From Planctomycetota bacterium (lineage in GTDB: Bacteria > Planctomycetota > Planctomycetia > Gemmatales > Gemmataceae), in contig JACPZP010000096.1 in NCBI GenBank assembly GCA_016195405.1, positions 1 through 64,000 on the forward strand: a stretch of DNA of 64,000 nt, written 5' to 3'. Of the stretch, positions 35,848 through 43,068 are shown piece by piece. The translations under genes were made by a program, and so were the position numbers. Within the stretch, counting starts at the first letter, position 1. Each line of letters opens with the position of its first letter. The notes beneath the pieces were generated by a model. The model worked only from the letters and a program-made list of their open reading frames with translations. It did not search any database and was not told where the DNA came from.

Positions 35848-37857
35848 ATGTATCTCCACAGCCGTTTTCTGCTTGGCCTGCTCTGCGTCGTGGTTTTCGG
35901 CGATTCAGCGCGGGCTCAGGCTTTCAAGTCTCCTAAGGTTGTGCTTCCACCGGAAGAAACGCTCAAGGAGCTTGCCGGCAAGACCGAAATCCTCGGCAAG
36001 ATAATCACCGGCCTGGAAAAACAAGGCGTGCGCGATCCGGCCATCCTGGAGGTCGAGGTCTATCGCGAGGCCGCGCAAAAAATCCTGGAGCACAAAGAGT
36101 TTTTTCACGCCGACAGCGCCGCTTGGACGCTCGAAGCGCTGCAGCGCGGCATGTTGCGGGCACGCTTTCTCAGTGGCGGCGAAATGCCGTGGTCGGGGGC
36201 GACTGGCTTTCCCGTGATCCGTGCCTACCGCTCACGCATTGACGGCAGCGTGCAACCTTACGCGGTCACTTTGCCCGCGAGTTATGGCAAGGAGCCGACC
36301 CGCAAGTGGCGCATCGACGTCGTTCTCCACGGCCGTGACACGACCTTGACAGAAGTTAAATTCCTGCACCGCTTCAACGGCGACCAGTCCGCTCCGAAAG
36401 ACCAGGCGTTTGTCCAGGTTGATGTTTATGGCCGGGGCAACAATGCCTACCGTTGGGCAGGTGAAACCGACGTGTTTGAGGCCATCGACGCCCTCTTTCA
36501 ATCCGAGCGCGTGCTTGGCCGCGATCAACTCCTCGATCCCAACCGGGTCGTCCTACGCGGATTCTCGATGGGCGGCGCCGGTACGTGGCATCTGGGACTA
36601 CACTGGCCGGGCCGCTGGTGCGTCATCGGTCCAGGCGCCGGCTTCACCGACACCCACCGCTATCTTCCCAAGCTCACAAACCCGCTGCCGTATCCCCAAG
36701 AAGAATGCTTGCGAATCTACGATGCCATCGATTACGCGGAGAACGCGTTCGACGTTCCCATCGTCGCCTACTCCGGGGCCAAGGATCCACAAAAGCAAGC
36801 CGCCGACAACATGGACGAGCGCCTGAATACGCTTGGCTTGAGCATGACGCATCTCATCGCGCCGGACGTGGAGCACGCCTTTCCCGCGGCTTGGCAGGCA
36901 AAAGCCGAGGCTCTCTACGCCAAGTACGCCAAGGAGGGACGGCCGGCATATCCGCCCAAGGTGCGTTTCGTCACCTACACGCTCAAATATCCCGCCTGCA
37001 ATTGGGTCGAGATCATGGGCATGGATCGCCACTACGATAAGGCCGCCGTCGATGCCGAGCGCACCCCAGTGGGCTTCAACGTCAAGACCGCCAATGTCCG
37101 CGTTCTGCACCTGACTTTGCCCGAAGGAGCGGTCGAAGCCCAAACGATTGCCATCGATAGTCAGGAGTTGATCGTTCGTCCTTGGGCAAATCAGGCCGGG
37201 CCGCTCCACGTTTACCTCACGCGCAAAGAAGGACGCTGGTCGGCCGTATTGCCGCAGCGCCTGCTCACCGACCGCGCCCATAAGTTGCAGAAAGTCAACG
37301 GCCTAACCGGCCCCATTGACGACGCCTTCACCGAAGCATTCCTGTGTGTGCGCGGCGCCGACAAGCCATGGCACGAAAAGACCCAGGAATACGCCGAAGC
37401 CAATCTGGAGCGCTTCAAGCAAGAATGGTCGAAATACTTTCGCGGCGAGCTTCCGGTGAAGAAGGACATCGACGTGACCAACGAGGACATCGCATCAAGG
37501 AACCTGATCCTCTTCGGCGATCCCTCGTCCAATTCCCTGATCGCCCAGGTTTTGGACGGCCTGCCCCTGACTTGGACGAAAAGCGAACTCGTTCTCAACG
37601 GCGGGAAGTTCCCGTCGAACGAGCACGTTCCGGTGATGATTCATCCCAACCCGCTCAACGCGAACCGCTACGTCGTCCTCAACTCCGGCCATACCTTCCA
37701 TGCCGCCGATCTCCAGGGCACCAACGCGCTGCTTTACCCGCGCTTGGGAGATTATGCCATTTTGCGTCTAGCCCCAACACAGGACGATCCGCTCGGCGCG
37801 AGCGTGGAAACCTCGGGTTTGTTCAACGATTTCTGGAAATTGAGCCCGAAGCGCTAG
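35848..37857 (+). CDS. Secreted alpha/beta-hydrolase (prolyl-oligopeptidase/PHB-depolymerase-like)
   Basis: A 669-aa exported protein; its signal peptide is within MYLHSRFLLGLLCVVVFGDS. A central alpha/beta-hydrolase domain includes VVLHGRD (oxyanion strand), the nucleophile elbow GFSMGGAG, and a later region ending HLIAPDVEHAFP with the catalytic His. A beta-rich C-terminal third follows. This is the predicted-peptidase or esterase type expanded in planctomycetes; the substrate is unknown. The start at 35848 has AAGGA 9-10 nt upstream, but ATGs at 35827 and 35839 are possible. Its 3' end overlaps the convergent cysteine desulfurase gene by 35 nt. Confidence 0.85.
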   Translation: MYLHSRFLLGLLCVVVFGDSARAQAFKSPKVVLPPEETLKELAGKTEILGKIITGLEKQGVRDPAILEVEVYREAAQKILEHKEFFHADSAAWTLEALQRGMLRARFLSGGEMPWSGATGFPVIRAYRSRIDGSVQPYAVTLPASYGKEPTRKWRIDVVLHGRDTTLTEVKFLHRFNGDQSAPKDQAFVQVDVYGRGNNAYRWAGETDVFEAIDALFQSERVLGRDQLLDPNRVVLRGFSMGGAGTWHLGLHWPGRWCVIGPGAGFTDTHRYLPKLTNPLPYPQEECLRIYDAIDYAENAFDVPIVAYSGAKDPQKQAADNMDERLNTLGLSMTHLIAPDVEHAFPAAWQAKAEALYAKYAKEGRPAYPPKVRFVTYTLKYPACNWVEIMGMDRHYDKAAVDAERTPVGFNVKTANVRVLHLTLPEGAVEAQTIAIDSQELIVRPWANQAGPLHVYLTRKEGRWSAVLPQRLLTDRAHKLQKVNGLTGPIDDAFTEAFLCVRGADKPWHEKTQEYAEANLERFKQEWSKYFRGELPVKKDIDVTNEDIASRNLILFGDPSSNSLIAQVLDGLPLTWTKSELVLNGGKFPSNEHVPVMIHPNPLNANRYVVLNSGHTFHAADLQGTNALLYPRLGDYAILRLAPTQDDPLGASVETSGLFNDFWKLSPKR

Positions 37858-39016
37858 CGCTAGCGAGGGCCGTCTTTACAAGTATCGCTCCGGCACGGTC
37901 GATCTCGTCCTCGGTCGTGAATCGGCCCACGGTGAGCCGTACCGCGCCTTGGCCGATCTCCGGCGGAACGCGCATCGCGCAAAGGACCGGCGACTGCGAA
38001 ATCTGTCCCTCGTGGCAGGCGGATCCTGTCGACGCCGCGATCTCCGGCACCTTCTGCAAGAACTCAGCGCCGACGTGGCCCACGAAGTTGACGTTGAGCG
38101 TGTTGGGCAACCGCAAATCCGGATGTCCATTCAAGACAACCTTTCCTCCGAGGCCGACCTGCAAATGATTCCAGAGTCGATCGCGCAACTCGCGAAGATG
38201 CCGGGTGGTCTGGTCCAGATTTCGGCCGGCGATCTCACAAGCGGTTCCCAAGCCGACGGCGTACGGTACGTTCTCGGTACCGGCCCGTCGCCCACCTTCA
38301 TGGCCGGCGCCGTGCATGAACGACTCCAACTTCACTCCGCCGCGCACATAGAGCGCGCCGATTCCTTTCGGAGCATAGACTTTGTGCCCGGCCACCGACA
38401 AGAGATCGATGCCGAGATCATTCACATCCACCGGAAGCTTGCCGACCGACTGGGCCGCGTCGGTATGGAAGAGTACGCCGCGCTCGCGGGTGATCTTGGC
38501 GATCTCCCGAATAGGCTGTAGCGTCCCGACCTCGTTGTTGGCGTGCATGATGCTGACCAACGTAGTCGTGCCCGTGATCGCCTTGCGGACGTCGCCGGGA
38601 TCGACGAGGCCATGTCCGTCCACCGGCAGGATGGTGATCTTGCAGCCGAGTCGGCGCAGGAAGTCGCACGGCTGCAGCGTCGCCGGATGCTCGATGGCGC
38701 TGGTGATGATGTGAACGCCGCGCAGACCGCCAAAGAGCCGGCCAAAGATTCCTTGCATCTTGGCGAACGCGGCGCCCTTGATCGCATGATTGCTGGCCTC
38801 GGTTCCGCCCGAGGTGAAGATAATCTCATCCGGCTGCGCTCCCAGAAGCGCTGAGACCTGCTGCCGGGCGCGGTCCACCGCTTCGTGTGCATTCCGGCCG
38901 TAACAATGCGTGCTGGAGGGATTGCCGAAATGGTCTTTCAGATATGGCAGCATTTTGTCCACGACGGCCGGATCGATCGGCGTGGTAGCGTTGTAGTCGA
39001 GATAGATCGGCGGCAT
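37823..39016 (-). CDS. Cysteine desulfurase (NifS/IscS type)
   Basis: A 397-aa PLP enzyme removing sulfur from cysteine for iron-sulfur clusters and tRNA thiolation. It begins MPPIYLDYNATTPID; the PLP lysine is in SVAGHKVYAPKG (Lys212) and the persulfide cysteine in STGSACHEG (Cys334), with a short loop as in class I NifS. A longer GTG frame to 39040 is rejected because it lies in the upstream gene's terminator. The Ser/Ala-rich last ~12 residues are antisense to the hydrolase gene end and look like a recent extension. The ferredoxins nearby would be clients. Confidence 0.95.
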   Translation of the reverse strand: MPPIYLDYNATTPIDPAVVDKMLPYLKDHFGNPSSTHCYGRNAHEAVDRARQQVSALLGAQPDEIIFTSGGTEASNHAIKGAAFAKMQGIFGRLFGGLRGVHIITSAIEHPATLQPCDFLRRLGCKITILPVDGHGLVDPGDVRKAITGTTTLVSIMHANNEVGTLQPIREIAKITRERGVLFHTDAAQSVGKLPVDVNDLGIDLLSVAGHKVYAPKGIGALYVRGGVKLESFMHGAGHEGGRRAGTENVPYAVGLGTACEIAGRNLDQTTRHLRELRDRLWNHLQVGLGGKVVLNGHPDLRLPNTLNVNFVGHVGAEFLQKVPEIAASTGSACHEGQISQSPVLCAMRVPPEIGQGAVRLTVGRFTTEDEIDRAGAILVKTALASASASGSISRNR

Positions 39017-39029
39017 GTCTGCAACCAAC

Positions 39030-39057
39030 AAAAAACCCACGGGAAGGCCCCGTGGGT
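39030..39057 (-). terminator. Intrinsic terminator after the Spy-like gene
   Basis: Read on the minus strand: ACCCACGGG, a 5-nt loop, CCCGTGGGT, then TTTTT. The 9-bp perfect GC-rich stem followed by a U-tract is a textbook rho-independent terminator. It sits 22 nt after the small secreted protein gene and just before the cysteine desulfurase start. Confidence 0.93.
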
Positions 39058-39078
39058 ATTGTAATCAACGTCGCGTAA

Positions 39079-39441
39079 CTACTTATCGTCGCTCTTGTCC
39101 TTGGACGCCTTATCTTTCTTCTCCTTGGGCTCGTCCTCGCCGACCGCCAGCTTGCGCAGCAGGTCCTTTTGATCGACGGTCAGCAGCTTGACCATTTCGG
39201 AGCGCTCCTGAACTTTCAGATCCTTGATTTGATCTTCCAAGTCCCTGATCTTGGCCTTGAATTTCGCGTCGATGCCCTGAATTTTCGTGGTCTGCTCCTT
39301 GGAGAGACTGAGATTCTTCCAGCCCGCAGGGATTTGCCCCTTAATCTTGGCCGGATCCTTCTTGTCTCCCGAAGTTCCGGTGCTCACCAGCAGGGCGACA
39401 CCGAGAATTCCGAAACCGAGCAGCGTGCTGAGCTTGACCAT
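39079..39441 (-). CDS. Small secreted Spy/CpxP-like helical protein
   Basis: A 120-aa protein with a signal peptide (MVKLSTLLGFGILGVALLV) and a long amphipathic helical region, KIRDLEDQIKDLKVQERSEM, followed by LLTVDQKDLLRKL, an LTxxQ-like motif as in periplasmic Spy/CpxP chaperones. The tail is highly charged (EPKEKKDKASKDKSDDK). The start at 39441 is set by GAGGAG 4 nt upstream; the frame is open further upstream without coding character. It is a single-gene unit with its own terminator. Confidence 0.8.
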   Translation of the reverse strand: MVKLSTLLGFGILGVALLVSTGTSGDKKDPAKIKGQIPAGWKNLSLSKEQTTKIQGIDAKFKAKIRDLEDQIKDLKVQERSEMVKLLTVDQKDLLRKLAVGEDEPKEKKDKASKDKSDDK

Positions 39442-39582
39442 GGTCTCCTCAACGTAGGGGAATGAGATAACAATCCTTGAGTATGAGGGAATCCTTGTGG
39501 TGATGATGCCAGGGCGCGCGTGCAAGGTCAAACGAAAAATCTGCAATTTCTGGAAAAAAAATAGGGAGCGCGAATCCGCCGA

Positions 39583-39642
39583 GCGAGCTACCATGACGCA
39601 GCCCGTTGGATTCGTTTCATCGGCTGCGTCATGAAAGCTCGC
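39583..39642. repeat. Long imperfect inverted repeat
   Basis: ATGACGCAGCC (39593-39603) pairs with GGCTGCGTCAT (39622-39632), and the outer arms GCGAGCT / AGCTCGC pair after a 3-nt interruption. The whole foldback is 60 bp. It lies between two divergent genes at the edge of the scrambled accessory patch. It may be a mobile-element end, a decayed REP or a regulatory hairpin. Confidence 0.65.
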
Positions 39643-39745
39643 TTGGCGGTTTCGCGCGCATCCGGCGTTCTCTTGACCGTCTCAACAATGGCTCCTAGCC
39701 ATATGCAATCAGTTTGCCCTCGATCGATCTTTCGGTGTCCTCTTC

Positions 39746-39946
39746 ATGCCCACCTACGGCTTCATCATCGACAATCGCAAGTGCATCGGCTGCCATGCCT
39801 GCACGGTGGCGTGCAAGAGCGAGCACCAGGTGCCGCTCGGCGTCGATCGCACCTGGATCAAGTGCATTGACCTCAATGGCAACCTGTTCGAAAAGGTCAT
39901 CAGCGACTTGGAAGCGCGCGCCTGGCAGCACGAAGTGAAAGGTTGA
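39746..39946 (+). pseudogene. Chimeric ORF: ferredoxin N-terminus joined to a peptide-deformylase fragment
   Basis: A 66-codon frame. Residues 1-39 match the start of the Fe-S/NrfD fusion gene at 41451; the first 89 nt are identical and only a few changes follow. From about residue 40 the sequence switches to a deformylase-like segment (LNGNLFEKVISDLEARAW) that parallels residues 113-131 of Def encoded at 57492-58070. The switch occurs near the shared bases ATCAAG. One 4-cysteine cluster motif survives (C-x2-C-x2-C-x3-C), so a mini-ferredoxin could be made, but the junction shows a recombination product rather than an evolved gene. Confidence 0.8.
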
Positions 39947-39997
39947 GATTCCGCAGGAAGCCGAATCGAAAACCTGTTGGCGGCTTTAATGCCGGAG
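39866..39997 (+). pseudogene. Remnant of a second peptide deformylase gene
   Basis: The DNA from about 39866 to 39940 matches the def segment encoding DLKGNLIERVISDLEARAWQ. After an internal deletion it resumes with the end of def: ATTCCGCAGGAAGCCGA and CTGTTGGCGGC parallel the codons for IPAEAEIERLLAS. The metal-binding HEIDH region is deleted and the frame is broken, so no enzyme is possible. It is diverged from the intact def, so it looks like an old paralogue rather than a recent copy. Confidence 0.65.
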
Positions 39998-40123
39998 ACG
40001 GGAAGTCGCGTTCGTACAACGCTTGCGAGGTAATGGGCGACAATGCAATCACCATTAAAGCCGTTGCATTCTGCCGTTGCATTCTGATAGTTCGCTGAGC
40101 AAATCCAAACTGGAACAGTTTGA

Positions 40124-40306
40124 AAAGAAATCCTCTCAAGAGTTATTGACTCACTGGCGCCCGGGCAGCAAAACTCGCTCAAAGCCCGTTCGGATGGTAG
40201 GATTCTCGAAGGACATCACAGAATCAAAATCTTGAAGGATCGGGGCATTGACGTGGATGCACTTCCGCGCGAAATTGTCCTCAAGAATGATGGAGGCACA
40301 ACCTAA
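40124..40306 (+). pseudogene. ParB-like protein fragment, 5'-truncated
   Basis: An open stretch of 60 codons with no ATG or GTG start reads PGQQNSLKARSDGRILEGHHRI, then LKDRGIDVDALPREIV. The DGRILEGHHR core is the nucleotide-binding motif of the ParB/Srx fold. Similar segments occur at the C-terminus of polymorphic toxin-like proteins, from memory. The frame opens after a TGA at 40121, and a coding-like frame continues upstream in another phase, so a frameshift probably removed the N-terminus. Its TAA overlaps the phosphatase ATG (TAATG), which shows the two were once an operon. Confidence 0.5.
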
Positions 40307-40818
40307 TGAAGGCGCCCATCTATTGGATAATAACCCCTGTGAAAGGGAAACCCGCCATTCTCCCCAGGCCGCGCGGCGGCGATTGGCTTCAAGATGACGT
40401 GGTGGCATGGCGCGATTCAGGAATTAGCGTCGTCGTCTCGGCGTTGACGCCTCAGGAAATTCAAGACTTCGACGTAGTCAGCGAAAAGCGTGATCTGCAA
40501 GCCCTAGGGATTGAATTCTACGAGTACCCAGTCGAAGAGCGTGGCGTTCCAGACTCTTTTGCCGAAGCCGATCGTATTGCTTCGACCTTGAAAAAGCACC
40601 TCGAAGATGGAAAGAACGTCGGCATTCACTGCCGTCAAGGAATTGGTCGTTCGTCTGTTCTGGCAACAACAATACTTGGGGAAATGAAAATCGCTCCTCG
40701 GGAGGCTTTTCAACGAATCCAAGAATCGCGCGGCTGTTCCGTGCCGGACACACTTCAGCAGCGCGAATGGGTTGAGCAGTTCGCTGAATTTTTGGCCCAA
40801 CGCCGCCGCGCCCGCTGA
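40306..40818 (+). CDS. Dual-specificity/protein-tyrosine phosphatase family protein
   Basis: A 170-aa cytosolic phosphatase with the P-loop HCRQGIGRSS (nucleophile Cys109, Arg115) and a candidate general acid Asp83 in GVPDSF. The N-terminus (PIYWIITPVKGKPAILPRPRGGDWL) is typical of a small bacterial group of DSP-like proteins. Codon use is plainer and less GC-rich than in the surrounding housekeeping genes. It is translationally coupled to the ParB-like fragment, so it may have served as a partner or antidote of that protein. Confidence 0.88.
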   Translation: MKAPIYWIITPVKGKPAILPRPRGGDWLQDDVVAWRDSGISVVVSALTPQEIQDFDVVSEKRDLQALGIEFYEYPVEERGVPDSFAEADRIASTLKKHLEDGKNVGIHCRQGIGRSSVLATTILGEMKIAPREAFQRIQESRGCSVPDTLQQREWVEQFAEFLAQRRRAR

Positions 40819-40940
40819 CATGCATTGGCCGTATCGCTCAGCGAAGCGATGTCGCAGCGAGCGATCGGCGACAGTATGCCATCCGCCGCTATCCGGAGGC
40901 GGAGCAAGCGGCACAATAACAAGATTCCGAGGTTGTTGCC

Positions 40941-41096
40941 ATGGCATTAGGTTTTCAGGTCACATGTCCCGACTGCGGCAACGAGTGGTCGGGAACCGTC
41001 GCAAGCCTTGGAGTCGGACCGCCGATCCTGCGGGTGCCTGGTGAGACTCAAGACCTTTTTTGTCTACGACGGGGCTGCAGTTCCTGCGTTCTGTAG
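40941..41096 (+). CDS. Short zinc-ribbon ORF (possibly the 5' part of a frameshifted gene)
   Basis: A 51-codon frame, MALGFQVTCPDCGNEWSG at the start, with a CPDC knuckle and a later CSSC. A CPKC/CPNC ribbon continues in the +2 frame of the next ORF, which overlaps it by 37 nt. Either these are two small overlapping genes or one zinc-ribbon gene split by a frameshift near 41060-41096. Confidence 0.4.
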   Translation: MALGFQVTCPDCGNEWSGTVASLGVGPPILRVPGETQDLFCLRRGCSSCVL

Positions 41097-41314
41097 CAGC
41101 GAAGATCGACGCTTTCGTGGCGTCGTCTGGTTGGTATACACCATTAGCATTGCGTGTCCCTGACGTAGACTGTCCGAAATGCCAACACCCTTTTGTGCAG
41201 AGCACGAATGCAGGCGACCAGCTCATTTGTCCAAATTGCGGCGGAAGTTCCACACTGCTGACGGACTATGAGAGCCTCGTGACCCTTCTGCCAGACCCAG
41301 AAGGATGGGCCTGA
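41060..41314 (+). CDS. Small zinc-ribbon hypothetical protein
   Basis: An 84-aa frame starting at TTG, containing CPKC and CPNC about 20 residues apart, the layout of a zinc ribbon, then an acidic tail (LLTDYESLVTLLPDPEGW). The start is uncertain; the frame may be the 3' part of the gene beginning at 40941. The function is unknown. From 41315 to 41450 there is AT-richer DNA with no gene, a plausible promoter region for the oxidoreductase operon. Confidence 0.45.
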   Translation: MSTTGLQFLRSVAAKIDAFVASSGWYTPLALRVPDVDCPKCQHPFVQSTNAGDQLICPNCGGSSTLLTDYESLVTLLPDPEGWA

Positions 41315-41450
41315 TGCTACGGGACCAGCCGGAGGCATCTGAGAGGGTGGTTTGATTATCGACTTTCGACTTTCTTTCGCGTTTCAACATTCGGATTTCG
41401 GATTTGGCGCTCACGTTGCCATCCGCCGCTCGATTCCATGAAAAGATCCC

Positions 41451-42980
41451 ATGCCCACCTACGGCTTCATCATCGACAATCGCAAGTGCATCGGCTGCCA
41501 TGCCTGCACGGTGGCGTGCAAGAGCGAGCACCAGGTGCCCCTCGGCGTCGATCGCACTTGGGTCAAGTACATCGAGAAGGGGACTTTTCCCAACAGCCGG
41601 CGGCTGTTCACGGTCATGCGCTGCAACCACTGCGAGTGGGCGCCGTGCGTGACCATTTGCCCCGTCACCGCCCTTTACAAACGCGATGACGGCATCGTTG
41701 ATTTCAACTCCGACCGCTGCATCGGTTGCAAGAGCTGCATGCAAGCCTGTCCCTATGACGCCCTTTACATCGATCCGGATTCCCACACTGCGGCCAAGTG
41801 CAACTACTGCACGCACCGCGTCGAGATCGGCCTGCAACCGAGCTGTGTCGTCGTTTGCCCCGAGCAGGCGATCATCTCGGGCGACATGGACAATCCTTTC
41901 TCAGAAATCTCGCAGCTTCTCGCCCGTCACCCCGTCCAGGTCCGCAAGCCGGAGAAAGAGACCAAGCCCAAGCTTTATTACATTGATGCGGACGAGGCCT
42001 CGCTGGTGCCGACCCGCGCCGCCGCCGACGGCAGGAGTATGTGGAGCCGGGGAGCGTTCGTCAGTACGAACGGCGAGGCCAATCAGCCCGCCAACGGCGC
42101 CCTCTCGTTGCCCTTGGTCGAGTCGCCGCGGCGTGCTTATGACGTGCGGCCGCGAACGCCGGCGTGGGGCTGGCCGGTGGCGGCTTACACATGGACCAAG
42201 TCGATTGCCGCCGGCGCGATGCTCGCCGCGTTGGCCGCGCGAATCGGGATCGACGCGGAAAGCGCCGCCAGGCTTGCAGGGCCTTTAGGAGTAATCGGGC
42301 TGATCTTCCTAGTCGCAACGGCAGCCCTGCTCGTCGGCGACTTGAAAAGGCCCGATCGGTTTCTCTACGTGCTACTCAGGCCGCAATGGCGCTCGTGGCT
42401 CGTGCGCGGCGCCTACACGCTGACGGCTTACGGCGCCTTGCTTACGCTCTGGACGATCGCGCATTTCGTTGGGACTGCGGCATTCGCGGACATTTTGCTA
42501 TGGCCGGGAGCGGCGTTGGCGGTCTTAGCCGCCGTCTACACCGCCTTTTTGTTCGCCCAAGCGAAGGGACGCGACTTCTGGCAGAATCCCCTTTTGTGCG
42601 TTCACCTGCTGGCGCATGCGCTTTTGGCGGGCGGCGCGTCTTGGCTGCTCGTCGCGGCCGTTATGCAAACCGGCAGCGCCGATGCGGCGCGCGTTTTCCT
42701 GATCGGCGTCTTGGTTTTCAGTTTGATATCGCTCTTCGCGGAGATCTTCACGATGCCGCCAACCGTTGACGCACGCATCGCCATGGATTGGATCATCGGC
42801 AAACCGAACGGACTCTGGTTTTGGAGCGTCGGCATCGGAGCCGGCCATATAGTGCCCCTGCTTCTGTTGGCCACGGGCGCGAATCTCGCCTCCGGTGCCG
42901 CGGCCTTGGCGGCCCTCGGAGGGATGTTCGTCATCGAGAGGTTGTGGGTGCTGGCGCCGCAGCAGGTGCCCTTAAGCTGA
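41451..42980 (+). CDS. Fused 4x[4Fe-4S] subunit and NrfD/PsrC-type membrane subunit
   Basis: A 509-aa single chain combining what are usually two subunits of a DMSO-reductase-type complex. Residues about 1-160 hold four ferredoxin cysteine groups (CIGCHACTVAC, CNHCEWAPCVTIC, CIGCKSCMQAC, CNYC...CVVVC) as in DmsB/PsrB. After a linker, residues about 240-505 contain eight hydrophobic helices, matching NrfD/PsrC quinol-oxidising anchors. It would pass electrons between the quinone pool and the molybdenum subunit encoded next. Its first ~120 nt are duplicated at 39746. Confidence 0.93.
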   Translation: MPTYGFIIDNRKCIGCHACTVACKSEHQVPLGVDRTWVKYIEKGTFPNSRRLFTVMRCNHCEWAPCVTICPVTALYKRDDGIVDFNSDRCIGCKSCMQACPYDALYIDPDSHTAAKCNYCTHRVEIGLQPSCVVVCPEQAIISGDMDNPFSEISQLLARHPVQVRKPEKETKPKLYYIDADEASLVPTRAAADGRSMWSRGAFVSTNGEANQPANGALSLPLVESPRRAYDVRPRTPAWGWPVAAYTWTKSIAAGAMLAALAARIGIDAESAARLAGPLGVIGLIFLVATAALLVGDLKRPDRFLYVLLRPQWRSWLVRGAYTLTAYGALLTLWTIAHFVGTAAFADILLWPGAALAVLAAVYTAFLFAQAKGRDFWQNPLLCVHLLAHALLAGGASWLLVAAVMQTGSADAARVFLIGVLVFSLISLFAEIFTMPPTVDARIAMDWIIGKPNGLWFWSVGIGAGHIVPLLLLATGANLASGAAALAALGGMFVIERLWVLAPQQVPLS

Positions 42981-43068
42981 AGCTGGTTTGAGCTGCCAAG
43001 TTGGCAGCCTGATGACGGATTCGTTACATGAATCAAAGATCCGTTTCACGACGTGGGTCTCTCTCCGC

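Noticed and set aside
39017..39040. Longer GTG start for the cysteine desulfurase
   Set aside because: The extra codons lie in the terminator of the upstream gene, and the family normally begins at MPPIYLDYNATT.
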